In this document: positions 9,500 to 17,805 of the stretch, piece after piece
Numbering within the stretch: position 1 is the first letter of the stretch
Layout of the letters: each line of letters begins with the position of its first letter
NCBI GenBank assembly: GCA_964559075.1
Contig: CAZLGJ010000001.1
Location: forward strand, 1 to 64,000
DNA from: Opacimonas sp964559075
GTDB taxonomy: Bacteria > Pseudomonadota > Gammaproteobacteria > Enterobacterales > Alteromonadaceae
Reading direction: 5' to 3'
DNA length: 64,000 bases
The notes under the pieces: model-generated
Databases searched by the model: none
The model's input: the letters and a program-made list of their open reading frames with translations, nothing else
Told to the model about the DNA's origin: nothing
Made by a program: the position numbers and the translations under genes

Positions 9500-10357
9500 T
9501 TATACAAGGGAGAGCATAGCGCTGATTTTGGGTTCTTCACGGCGCTGTTGTAAACAGCACAGTCCTAGTCGATACGCTTCAATATCAGGTACTTTTATTG
9601 CTGAAAGCTGGTTGTCCTGACGCACGTAGTCCAAGACGATTTGTGGCACAAAGCCAACGCCTACACCCAAATTCACCATGCTGACAATCGCCTCATTACC
9701 GCCGACCGTGGCATATACGTGAGGTCGGATATTATGTTCGGCAAACCAGTGATGCACGATGCGCCGTGAAGGCCCGGATTCGGGCATGATCACTGGGTGT
9801 TTGCGCCAATCAATATCTTTGAGATGATTCACCTTAAATGCTCTTGGGGCAATTAATACCAAGGGCACCGTATCGAGGTCGACAAAGGCCACCTCTTCCG
9901 GCCATTCAGGGTAGTGAATACACACAGCAATGTCAGAGTCCTTTTGCTGCACGCGCTGCACAGCGTCTGCCGGGTCGCCTGTGACTAGTTTTAGCTCCAC
10001 CTCAGGATGCAGACTGCGATATTTATTGAGCAGATCCGGTAAATGCGACTGCGACGCGGTGACAGAACAATATAAGCTAAATTCGCCGCGCAGCACCGTA
10101 TGCTCAGATTGCAATAACCCATTGACCACGTCCCATTCGGCTAAAGTCTTACTGGCAAAACTCAGCAAAACCTCTCCGGCATGCGTTAAACTTACTGCAC
10201 GATTGTTGCGCTCAAACAACTTGCTTTGCGTCTCTGTTTCGAGCCGTGAAATAGCACGACTAAGCGTGGAGGGCGTAACAAACATGGCCTGCGCGGTTTT
10301 GCCAAAATGCAAAGAGTGCGCCAGATGATGAAAGAGTTGCAGTTGTTTTAGGTCCAT
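9500..10357 (-). CDS. ilvY: LysR-type regulator of ilvC
   Basis: 285 residues from MDLKQLQLFHHLAHS, the start that matches IlvY; an upstream in-frame ATG at 10399 would add 14 atypical residues. The N-terminal winged helix-turn-helix contains GKTAQAMFVTPSTLSRAISRLE, and the C-terminal substrate-binding domain senses acetolactate or acetohydroxybutyrate in known IlvY proteins. It is divergent from ilvC, with dyad symmetric sites between the two genes. It should activate ilvC and repress itself. Confidence 0.92.
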   Translation of the reverse strand: MDLKQLQLFHHLAHSLHFGKTAQAMFVTPSTLSRAISRLETETQSKLFERNNRAVSLTHAGEVLLSFASKTLAEWDVVNGLLQSEHTVLRGEFSLYCSVTASQSHLPDLLNKYRSLHPEVELKLVTGDPADAVQRVQQKDSDIAVCIHYPEWPEEVAFVDLDTVPLVLIAPRAFKVNHLKDIDWRKHPVIMPESGPSRRIVHHWFAEHNIRPHVYATVGGNEAIVSMVNLGVGVGFVPQIVLDYVRQDNQLSAIKVPDIEAYRLGLCCLQQRREEPKISAMLSLV

Positions 10358-10380
10358 AGTGAAGTACTCAACATATCGTT

Positions 10381-10425
10381 GTTGCAATTTTCGCAACATT
10401 AAGTTGCAAATATATCATTTTGCAA
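10381..10425. promoter_or_regulatory. Probable IlvY operators between ilvY and ilvC
   Basis: Two adjacent dyads lie just upstream of ilvY. The first is GTTGC-N7-GCAAC at 10381-10397. The second is a pair of TTGCAA half-sites at 10404-10409 and 10420-10425. Tandem LysR-type operators between ilvY and ilvC are the known arrangement in enterobacteria. Assigning these dyads to IlvY is inferred from position and symmetry. Confidence 0.65.
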
Positions 10426-10551
10426 AACAAAGATCACGGCATAAACTGACAACATAAATCGTCACTGATTTTTATTTGAAATGGTACAAGGTTGGTTATT
10501 GTGAAAAAACAATAACGGACACAATACATATATTTTTTGGAACAAATGAGC

Positions 10552-12027
10552 ATGGCTAATTATTTTAATACATTACCTCTTCGCGTACAGCTTGACCAAC
10601 TAGGTCGCTGTCGTTTCATGGACCGCGCAGAATTTGCTGACGGTTGTGATTTCCTAAAAGGTAAAAAAATCGTCATCGTCGGTTGTGGCGCTCAAGGCCT
10701 TAACCAAGGCTTAAACATGCGCGATTCAGGCCTTGATGTTTCTTATGCGCTGCGCCAAGCTGCGATTGATGAAAAGCGTGACTCATTTGTGCGTGCCACA
10801 GATAACGGTTTTACTGTTGGTACTTACCAAGAGCTGATCCCAACTGCGGATTTGGTTTACAACCTCACGCCTGACAAGCAGCATTCTGCAGTAGTTGAAG
10901 CTGTCATGCCGTTAATGAAAAATGGCGCAGCATTAGGTTACTCACACGGTTTTAACATCGTTGAAGAAGGCCAGCAAATCCGCTCAGACATCACTGTTGT
11001 GATGTGTGCACCTAAGTGCCCAGGTACAGAAGTACGTGAAGAGTACAAGCGTGGTTTTGGTGTCCCTACTTTGATTGCGGTTCACCCTGAAAACGACCCA
11101 CAAAACCAAGGCTGGGAAATTGCTAAAGCACTTGCATCTGCAACTGGCGGTGATCGTGCAGGTGTGCTTGAGTCTTCATTTGTTGCCGAAGTTAAATCTG
11201 ACCTGATGGGCGAGCAAACTATTTTGTGCGGTATGCAACAAGCGGTTGCCGTACTAGGCTATGAAAAAATGGTGGCTGATGGTCTTGAGCCAGCTTATGC
11301 CGGTGCATTATTACAGTATGGCCTTGAGGCTATCACTGAAGCACTCAAGATTGGTGGTGTCACCAACATGATGGATCGTCTATCTAATCCTGCAAAAATC
11401 AAAGCGTTTGATTTGGCAGAAACCCTCAAAACCGAATTACGTCCTTTGTTTGAAAAACATCAAGACGACATCATCTCTGGTGAGTTCTCTCGCACCATGA
11501 TGGCTGACTGGGCCAATGGCGATGCCAACCTATTAAAATGGCGCGCTGAAACAGGCGAAACTGCATTTGAAAACGCCCCGGTTTATGAAGGCAAAATCGA
11601 TGACCAAGAATTTTTCGACAAAGGTATCTTTGTCGTAGCATGCATCAAAGCCGGCGTTGAGCTTGCATTTGATGTCATGGTAGAAGCGGGTATTTTACCA
11701 GAGTCTGCGTACTACGAATCACTGCACGAGACACCGCTTATTTCTAACACCATTGCGCGTAAGCGTTTGTATGAAATGAACGTGGTTATCTCTGATACTG
11801 CAGAGTACGGCAACTATTTATTTGCCAACGCAGCGATTCCATTGATGGCTGAAAAAATCATGCCGCACATCACGCCAGAATTACTTGGTGGTAGTTTAGC
11901 AGATACTTCAAATGCCGTTGATAACATGCGTTTAGTGGAAGTTAATCGCGCTATTCGCGAAACAGGCGTTGAATTCATTGGTGAAGAGCTTCGTGGTTAC
12001 ATGAGTGACATGAAAGCTATCATCTAA
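10552..12027 (+). CDS. ilvC: Ketol-acid reductoisomerase, class II
   Basis: 491 residues from MANYFNTLPLRVQ, the exact length and start of E. coli IlvC; the TTG at 10537 and ATG at 10546 upstream are in frame but not needed. The NADPH fold has GCGAQGLNQGLNMRDSG, and the duplicated C-terminal knotted domain of the long class is present (SDLMGEQTILCGM, ISDTAEYGNYLF). It isomerises and reduces acetolactate or acetohydroxybutyrate in valine and isoleucine synthesis. It is probably activated by IlvY through the sites upstream, and a strong terminator follows. Confidence 0.98.
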   Translation: MANYFNTLPLRVQLDQLGRCRFMDRAEFADGCDFLKGKKIVIVGCGAQGLNQGLNMRDSGLDVSYALRQAAIDEKRDSFVRATDNGFTVGTYQELIPTADLVYNLTPDKQHSAVVEAVMPLMKNGAALGYSHGFNIVEEGQQIRSDITVVMCAPKCPGTEVREEYKRGFGVPTLIAVHPENDPQNQGWEIAKALASATGGDRAGVLESSFVAEVKSDLMGEQTILCGMQQAVAVLGYEKMVADGLEPAYAGALLQYGLEAITEALKIGGVTNMMDRLSNPAKIKAFDLAETLKTELRPLFEKHQDDIISGEFSRTMMADWANGDANLLKWRAETGETAFENAPVYEGKIDDQEFFDKGIFVVACIKAGVELAFDVMVEAGILPESAYYESLHETPLISNTIARKRLYEMNVVISDTAEYGNYLFANAAIPLMAEKIMPHITPELLGGSLADTSNAVDNMRLVEVNRAIRETGVEFIGEELRGYMSDMKAII

Positions 12028-12073
12028 AATGACACAGTTCTGTCGTTAGGTGCTTTTTTATAAAGCCCTTTTG

Positions 12074-12098
12074 CCCGGCCAATTTGGCCGGGTTTTTT
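12074..12098 (+). terminator. Rho-independent terminator of ilvC
   Basis: A GC-rich stem CCCGGCC/GGCCGGG with an AATTT loop is followed directly by six Ts, 47 bases after the ilvC stop. Confidence 0.93.
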
Positions 12099-12455
12099 CG
12101 TTATAAGCGCTAGCTAACCAGTAAGCGTGTGCACAATTTGAGCAATGTTGCCATTTTGCAACACCACAAATAACTCTTATCTAATTGATTTTATTATTCT
12201 TTATCAATTAAAAAAAACATTTTCTGTCACAATTCCTCGCACGATCGTGACAATTTTGACGTTCACATTACTCACTGTTGCTTATGTGCAACACAATCAA
12301 ACTCAAGACATTACGTAATCCAATACATATCAATAACTTATGATATGGCATGAAATATGTATTACCAATTATGATTAATTATTATCCCCCTTGGCAGTAT
12401 ATGTAGTCGCCAGTCACCTAAGGTCAGGTGTGTTTAGAGAATACGAGGAAACAAA
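12099..12455. promoter_or_regulatory. AT-rich upstream region with two GTTGC-N6-GCAAC dyads
   Basis: A gene-free stretch of 357 bases before the small protein gene. It holds two dyads, GTTGC-N6-GCAAC at 12147-12162 and 12277-12292. They have the same arms as the ilvY-side site at 10381, which has N7. A weaker GTCA/TGAC symmetry lies around 12224-12251. No ORF of note was seen. It probably carries the promoter of the 12456 gene and possible sites for a LysR-type regulator. Confidence 0.4.
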
Positions 12456-12794
12456 ATGAGTCATCAGATCACACGATATACGAGAATTGGCGAATGGATA
12501 TTTGAAGTGAAGTCTGTACGTGCAATCAAGGTCAAAAATTACGGCGATCCTTACACGGGTTGTGCGACTTTTACCATTAATGGCGATGAATTGTATATAG
12601 ATTCGCAAATGATGAAAGATGGTCTAGAATTCAGTCGTAAGGATTTTTTGAGCTTCTATAAATTCTGTCAACAAATGGAGGTTAACACTGCCAAATACGA
12701 CAGAATGCAGAATAGTGAACGTGCACCACGAAGTGTACCAATTTATCAAGAAGAGCAAACAAAACCAATTGTGCAACTAGGCAAAGTTTCATAG
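12456..12794 (+). CDS. Small conserved-looking protein of unknown function
   Basis: A 112-residue soluble protein, not recognised. The first half alternates short strands (GEWIFEVKSVRAIKVKNYG, then CATFTINGDELYIDS) like a small beta-rich fold; the second half is helical with an acidic/basic tail. It has no signal peptide or membrane segment. A strong ribosome binding site (ACGAGGAAAC) precedes the ATG, which supports a real gene. It is a single-gene unit between the ilvC terminator and a terminator-like hairpin near 12900. Confidence 0.7.
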   Translation: MSHQITRYTRIGEWIFEVKSVRAIKVKNYGDPYTGCATFTINGDELYIDSQMMKDGLEFSRKDFLSFYKFCQQMEVNTAKYDRMQNSERAPRSVPIYQEEQTKPIVQLGKVS

Positions 12795-12808
12795 TCTGCG
12801 CCCCAAGA

Positions 12809-12885
12809 AAATCATATTATTGCGTTACTAAACAGGGTCACCCTATCAAACCAATAATAAAAACCATCCTTGGATAATATGATTT
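12809..12885. repeat. Twelve-base inverted repeat enclosing 53 bases
   Basis: AAATCATATTAT at 12809-12820 is the exact reverse complement of ATAATATGATTT at 12874-12885. A small AGGGT/ACCCT palindrome lies inside. The structure sits between the small protein gene and its terminator. It could be a folded 3' UTR, a small RNA or a remnant of a miniature element. No other copy was noticed in the window. Confidence 0.5.
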
Positions 12886-12898
12886 AGGACTAGCGAAT

Positions 12899-12927
12899 GG
12901 CCGTCTCCATCCCGAGCGGTCTTTTTT
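12899..12927 (+). terminator. Terminator after the small protein gene
   Basis: GGCCG (12899-12903) pairs with CGGTC (12917-12921), with one G-U pair, and is followed by six Ts. The stem is short, so strength is uncertain. Confidence 0.5.
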
Positions 12928-12934
12928 ATTATCT

Positions 12935-14158
12935 TTAACTATTGCCTCGTGCGTATTTAAACAATCCCATTGTAATGGCACACGCCAAGACAAATCCAAT
13001 CCCAATCGGCACCAGCGTATCTTGCAAAAACATATCGACAAATAACGCAATGACTACCGCAATAACGCTGCTAATTGCGCCTAATATCGCCGCACCGACG
13101 CCCGCAACCTGTCCCAGTGGCTCCATCGCCAAAGCGTTGATGTTGCCAAACAAAATGCCGACAAAAAAGAAGTTCACAAACAACACCCCTAGGGTAAACC
13201 ACAGTGGCGCAAGTGGCGCTGCTAGCAGATGTCCAAACACAAACGCCACGCTTAATAATAAGTGACCGCGCAAAGCGAGCTGACAGAGGTGCTGCATGCC
13301 ATAGCGTTCAACTAACTGCGCATTCACTAATGATGCACAGCCGATAGAAAATGCCAAGGTTGCAAAAATATAGGGAAAGCTCTCCCCTGCATTATAAAAA
13401 CTGACAAAAATGGTTTGGCTCGCGCCCAAATACCCCAAAAACGCCCCAAAAATACAGCCAATGCCAATGATATACGGCCATACCTGCCGATGCGTCAGGA
13501 TAAAACGGCTCGCGGTTATAAATTCTGCTGAAGAAAACGCACGGCGCTCTGCTTTTAGCAGTGTTTCTGGCTGACGCAGTGCCATCCAGCCAAGCGCAAC
13601 GACCAGTACTAGCAAAAAGAAGACAAAAATCGACGGCCAGTGGTAGGCGTTTAAAATCCACTGACCGATGATCGGTGCTAACATGGGCACAGTAATAAAC
13701 ACGACCATAATGAAGCTCATCACCCGTGCCATGCGATCGCCCACGTACAGATCGCGGATCATTGCCATGGCAGCGATGCGCGGTCCCGATACACCAAATG
13801 CCTGGACCAACCGGCCAACTATCATGACCTCCATAGTAGTGGCATAAATACACACTATGGTACCAACCACAAAAATCGCCGAGCCCAAATAGGTCGCAAA
13901 GTGCCGCCCAAAACTATCGGCAATAGGCCCAAAGAAAAGCTGGCCAAATGCCATACCAAAGAAAAACAAAGTCACGATCATGTGCGTTTGTTGCATTGAC
14001 GGGCTATTAAGATCAGCGCCAATCACCGCAAGCGCGGGTAACATAGTATCAATGCTCAGCGCAACTAGGGAGGTCAACAGCGCCATCAGCGCAACAAATT
14101 CAGGCAGCGCCAAGGTTGCGGTAGCATGGGTATGTTTATCGGTCGTAATCTGGCTCAT
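12935..14158 (-). CDS. MFS multidrug transporter, Bcr/CflA type
   Basis: A 407-residue inner-membrane protein with about 12 hydrophobic segments. The MFS loop 2-3 motif is GPIADSFGRH near residue 77, and the DHA1-type GxLxxxPxxGP equivalent (VPMLAPIIGQWI) lies near residue 158. It resembles Bcr/CflA drug:proton antiporters. The actual substrate is unknown. Its start overlaps the stop of the upstream DMT transporter by four bases (ATGA), so the two are translationally coupled. Confidence 0.85.
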   Translation of the reverse strand: MSQITTDKHTHATATLALPEFVALMALLTSLVALSIDTMLPALAVIGADLNSPSMQQTHMIVTLFFFGMAFGQLFFGPIADSFGRHFATYLGSAIFVVGTIVCIYATTMEVMIVGRLVQAFGVSGPRIAAMAMIRDLYVGDRMARVMSFIMVVFITVPMLAPIIGQWILNAYHWPSIFVFFLLVLVVALGWMALRQPETLLKAERRAFSSAEFITASRFILTHRQVWPYIIGIGCIFGAFLGYLGASQTIFVSFYNAGESFPYIFATLAFSIGCASLVNAQLVERYGMQHLCQLALRGHLLLSVAFVFGHLLAAPLAPLWFTLGVLFVNFFFVGILFGNINALAMEPLGQVAGVGAAILGAISSVIAVVIALFVDMFLQDTLVPIGIGFVLACAITMGLFKYARGNS

Positions 14159-15069
14159 GAAGCCTCCGTAGGTGGGGTGTGGCTGGGTGCTGTTGGTTTT
14201 GGCTTTGCCAGTGCCAAGTAATTTCCTGCGATGATTAGCCCAACGCCAGCAATCGCGGTGCTGCTCCAGACATAGCCTTCAAAGATCGTTGCAATCAATA
14301 AGGCAATCACCGGATAGACCAAGACCACATAGGCGGCTTTGTCTGAGCCCATGCGCTGTACCAACAGCATGTAGCAGCCAAAGGCAACGATTGAACCAAA
14401 CACCGCCAAATACAGCAGCGCCATGTAAAAGGACGTATCTTGTGGCCACTGCCATTCAATACCCAGCGCCCATAGTCCGAGCAATATAATAACGCTGCCA
14501 TAGCACATCGAAAAGCAGTTAAATACCACCACAGGCACATTGTCCAACAGCTCTTCAGAGATAATATTGCCGATACTGGCTGACAAAAATGACCCCAGTG
14601 CTAACAATAACCCCAACCACAGCGTTTCGGCCATGGACATGCGGCTAAGCTCTGGGTAAAAAATCGCGCAGATCCCAACCAGACCTAGCGATGCGCCAAG
14701 CACGACTTCACGACGAATGGGCTTGCCCAAAATGACGCGCCGCAAAATCACGTTAAAGTAGATCACTGAGGTGCTTAACACCGCTAATAACGCACCCATA
14801 ATATGCTGCTGGGCGGCGTACAAAAACGAATAATCCAAGGTATATAAGAACACCCCTGCTAAGGCAAATAGTAGGTGCTGTTTGCGGCTAAAGCGCAACG
14901 GCATACGGCGCAGCCAAACAAAGATAGCGAGCAATAATCCCGCCACTAAAAAGCGAATGGCAACCGCATAAGAGGGGTTGCCATGGTCAATTTGAAAATT
15001 AATCGCATGCCATGTGGAGCCCCAAATCAAGGCACATAGCAAAAAATAAAACGCAGAAGGCACGGGCAC
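14155..15069 (-). CDS. DMT superfamily (EamA) transporter
   Basis: A 304-residue protein with ten predicted membrane helices in two EamA repeats (GSTWHAINFQ near the start of repeat 1; SASIGNIISEELL at the start of repeat 2). It is probably an efflux pump for metabolites or amino acids. The start used is GTG at 15069, preceded by TAGGGTAAG; a second GTG two codons later is possible. It forms a two-gene operon with the MFS exporter. The ribosome binding site overlaps one arm of an inverted repeat. Confidence 0.8.
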   Translation of the reverse strand: MPVPSAFYFLLCALIWGSTWHAINFQIDHGNPSYAVAIRFLVAGLLLAIFVWLRRMPLRFSRKQHLLFALAGVFLYTLDYSFLYAAQQHIMGALLAVLSTSVIYFNVILRRVILGKPIRREVVLGASLGLVGICAIFYPELSRMSMAETLWLGLLLALGSFLSASIGNIISEELLDNVPVVVFNCFSMCYGSVIILLGLWALGIEWQWPQDTSFYMALLYLAVFGSIVAFGCYMLLVQRMGSDKAAYVVLVYPVIALLIATIFEGYVWSSTAIAGVGLIIAGNYLALAKPKPTAPSHTPPTEAS

Positions 15070-15073
15070 CTTA

Positions 15074-15109
15074 CCCTACAAGACAGTCAACACGCTGTGC
15101 ATTGTAGGG
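15074..15109 (-). promoter_or_regulatory. Inverted repeat covering the DMT gene ribosome binding site
   Basis: CCCTACAA (15074-15081) is the exact complement of TTGTAGGG (15102-15109), separated by 20 bases that include CAC-N3-GTG. In the mRNA of the DMT transporter the second arm (TTGTAGGG) contains the likely Shine-Dalgarno core. The hairpin could block translation, or the DNA could be an operator. It may also act as the end of the proA message, but there is no T-run. Confidence 0.4.
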
Positions 15110-15170
15110 AGGTTTACGTTGATATGCAAAGACTTGCTTATCCAAATCTTTGCCGGGCCTTTGCCGCAAA

Positions 15171-16439
15171 CTAGGTGCGGATCTGACCCTGTCCCGTCAC
15201 CACAAACTTTTGCGTGGTTAGCGACTCTGCCCCCATGGGGCCATAAGCGTGGAGTTTGGATGTCGAAATACCAATCTCAGCCCCTAGACCTAACTCGCCA
15301 CCATCAGAGAAACGCGACGACGCATTGATCATCACCACCGCCGAATGCACCTGCTGCAAAAAGGCCTGTTGACGCGCCGGATCTTCCGAGACAATCACCT
15401 CAGTATGACCCGAGTTATAAGTCTGAATATGCGCTATGCCTTGGTCAAAATCATCCACAACGCGCACGGCAATTTCCATCGCCAAGTACTCAGCCTCCCA
15501 ATCCGCATCAGTGGCTAGCGTCGCCTGAACCGAATCATCGCCTTGCACAAAATAGGGCAAACTTGCCTCACACGCATGCACCACCACGTTATGCTTGGCA
15601 AACATCTGGGCAATGCGCGGTAATAAATCAGCCGCAACCGCACGGTGAATAAGCACAGTTTCGAGTGAGTTACACACGCTGGTGCGCTGAGTTTTGCCGT
15701 TTTCTAATAATAAGATGGCCTTGTCATGATCGGCAAACTCATCGATGTACAGATGACACACCCCTTTAAAATGCTGGATAACAGGGATTTGGCTAGTTTG
15801 TGAAACAAAGCGAATCAGCCCTTCTCCACCACGAGGAATGATCAAATCAATGTCATCCGCTAAAGTTAGCATGGTGTTGAGGATCTCGCGGTCGGGGTCG
15901 GGGATCACCGTCACCGCCGCGCTATCGATGCCGTGCTCAGCAAACGCTTGATGTAAGCACTTAGCGAGCGCTAAATTAGAGTGCAAGGCTTCTTTGCCAC
16001 CGCGCAAAATCACCGCGTTGCCCGCTTTAAAACACAGAGCAGCTGCATCAATCGTCACATTCGGACGCGACTCATAGATCATGCCGATCACCCCAAGCGG
16101 GATCCGCATTTTTTGCACACTGATTCCAGAGGGCATCGTTTGTGGTTCACTCAAGTGCCCAACCACCTCAGGTTGCTGAGCTATATTGCGCACCGCTTGG
16201 GCAATCGCGGCAATGCGTTCGGCATCAAGGGCAAGGCGGTCCTGCATCGCCGCATCCATATTGTTCGCCACGGCATTATCAAGATCGCGTTGATTGGCAG
16301 TAATAATATCAGGTGTCGCTGCAATCAGGGCGTCCGCAACACTTAACAGAGCTTGTGTTTTTTGTTCGCTAGTAAGCTGTGCGACCTGGCGCGACGCGGC
16401 TTTGGCCTGTTTGGCTGCATGGTGAATAGAAAAATCCAT
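15171..16439 (-). CDS. proA: Gamma-glutamyl phosphate reductase
   Basis: A 422-residue NADPH-dependent aldehyde-dehydrogenase-fold enzyme, the second step of proline synthesis. The catalytic Cys is in QRTSVCNSLET near residue 256, and family motifs PLGVIGMIYESRPNV and RGGKEALHSN are intact. It begins two bases after the proB stop, giving a proB-proA operon. Length is normal. Confidence 0.97.
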   Translation of the reverse strand: MDFSIHHAAKQAKAASRQVAQLTSEQKTQALLSVADALIAATPDIITANQRDLDNAVANNMDAAMQDRLALDAERIAAIAQAVRNIAQQPEVVGHLSEPQTMPSGISVQKMRIPLGVIGMIYESRPNVTIDAAALCFKAGNAVILRGGKEALHSNLALAKCLHQAFAEHGIDSAAVTVIPDPDREILNTMLTLADDIDLIIPRGGEGLIRFVSQTSQIPVIQHFKGVCHLYIDEFADHDKAILLLENGKTQRTSVCNSLETVLIHRAVAADLLPRIAQMFAKHNVVVHACEASLPYFVQGDDSVQATLATDADWEAEYLAMEIAVRVVDDFDQGIAHIQTYNSGHTEVIVSEDPARQQAFLQQVHSAVVMINASSRFSDGGELGLGAEIGISTSKLHAYGPMGAESLTTQKFVVTGQGQIRT

Positions 16440-16441
16440 AG

Positions 16442-17582
16442 TTATTCCTCCTGAGGTTGTGGCTTTGATTCTGGCTTTGGTGCTAACAGAATCAAATTAT
16501 CTCGGTGCACGACTTCGGCGCTTTTTTGGTAGCCTAAGCGCTCCACAATAGCAGCACTAGATAGCTTACAACACAGCGCTATTTCAGTGTGTGAGTACTG
16601 ACTTAAGCCTTTAGCTATAGGCTTGCCGTCTAGGCAGATGGTGACGGCATCACCCGACACAAACTCACCAACCACACGGCTAACACCGATAGGCAACAGT
16701 GACGCGCCTTTTTGTACCAGTGCATCAAAGGCACCACGGTCAATGTGCAGCTCGCCTTTACTTTTAAGGGTGTGCTTGAGCCAGTCATGGCGTGCACTGG
16801 CATGACTGGATTGCGGCACAAACAGCGTGCCGGGATTACGCCCTTCTCCAAGGGCAGTAAATACCTCTGCGTTGCGGCCATTGACAATCAGCGTCTGGAT
16901 CCCTGCTTGGGCACAACGCTTGGCCGCCTGTAATTTGGTTTGCATCCCGCCTGTACCGACGTTTGAACCAGCACCTGCGGCCATTGCTTCAATCTCGGGC
17001 GTGATAGCGATGACTTCTCTAAGCAAGGTGGCTTGCGGCTCGGTACGTGGATTGGCCGTGTACAAACCATCGATATCTGAGCAGATGATGCAGGTATCGG
17101 CGCCGGAGACTAATGCAGTGTAAGCCGCAAGATTATCATTATCCCCGACTTTCAGTTCATTGATTGCCACTGAATCGTTTTCATTCACAATGGGAATGGC
17201 GCCATGTTTTAGCAATTCACGCAGGGTGTTTTGAATATTGACGTAGCGTTCGCGATCATATAAATCATGCATGGTAAGCAGGATTTGCGCACAAGGGGCA
17301 TCAAAAAAGCGCGCCCAGTTGGCCATCATCTGCGTCTGGCCAATCGCGGCCATGGCTTGCTTTTCAGCTATGCTCGGCACATGGGTGACCGGAATACTGC
17401 GACGCCCAGCTGCCACGCTGCCAGAGGACACCAAAATGACCTCTTTACCCTGCTGTCGGGCATGCGNNNNNNNNNNCAATAGCCAGCAAATATTGCGCAC
17501 TACAGCCATGCTCAGGCCCATCAGGGGCAATGAGCGAACTTCCCACTTTGACCACGGCACGCTGCCATGAAAATGTTTGCAT
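16442..17582 (-). CDS. proB: Glutamate 5-kinase, interrupted by an assembly gap
   Basis: The N-terminus reads MQTFSWQRAVVKVGSSLIAPDG from ATG 17582 and stops at a run of ten Ns. After the gap another frame continues with HARQQGKEVILVSSGSVAAGRR and runs to the C-terminus, including INENDSVAINELKVGDNDNLAA, GTGGMQTKL and a C-terminal PUA-like domain. The frame change is explained by the unknown true gap length, so the gene is probably intact in the organism. It phosphorylates glutamate for proline synthesis and is normally inhibited by proline. Confidence 0.9.
17467..17476. other. Assembly gap (ten Ns) inside proB
   Basis: Ten consecutive Ns. The frames on either side do not match across exactly ten bases, so the true length differs from ten. 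Confidence 0.99.
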
Positions 17583-17763
17583 AATGATTAAAAAACACGC
17601 GTTATCAATACCCTCTAGGATACCTGATATGCATTGGCAAACCAAGGTATCTACGCCCTTTTGCCTAGTCTGATGAGCTATTTCCCTTATCTCCAGTAGG
17701 GTTAAATTGGGGTTCTTTTGCATAATCGTGTACTATGCTCACCATTATTTATGTTGATAGCCC

Positions 17764-17789
17764 ATGCCCTGTTTCCCATATCAGGGCAT
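17764..17789 (+). promoter_or_regulatory. Hairpin just upstream of the M1 peptidase ribosome binding site
   Basis: ATGCCCTG (17764-17771) and CAGGGCAT (17782-17789) form a perfect eight-base stem with a ten-base loop. The stem ends six bases before AGGAAAA and 16 bases before the start codon. No T-run follows. It may stabilise or regulate the mRNA 5' end, or be an operator. Confidence 0.4.
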
Positions 17790-17805
17790 AAACAGGAAAA
17801 ATGTT

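Noticed and set aside
10358..10399. Longer IlvY from an upstream ATG
   Set aside because: The family begins at MDLKQL-type sequence, and the extra codons overlap the probable operator.
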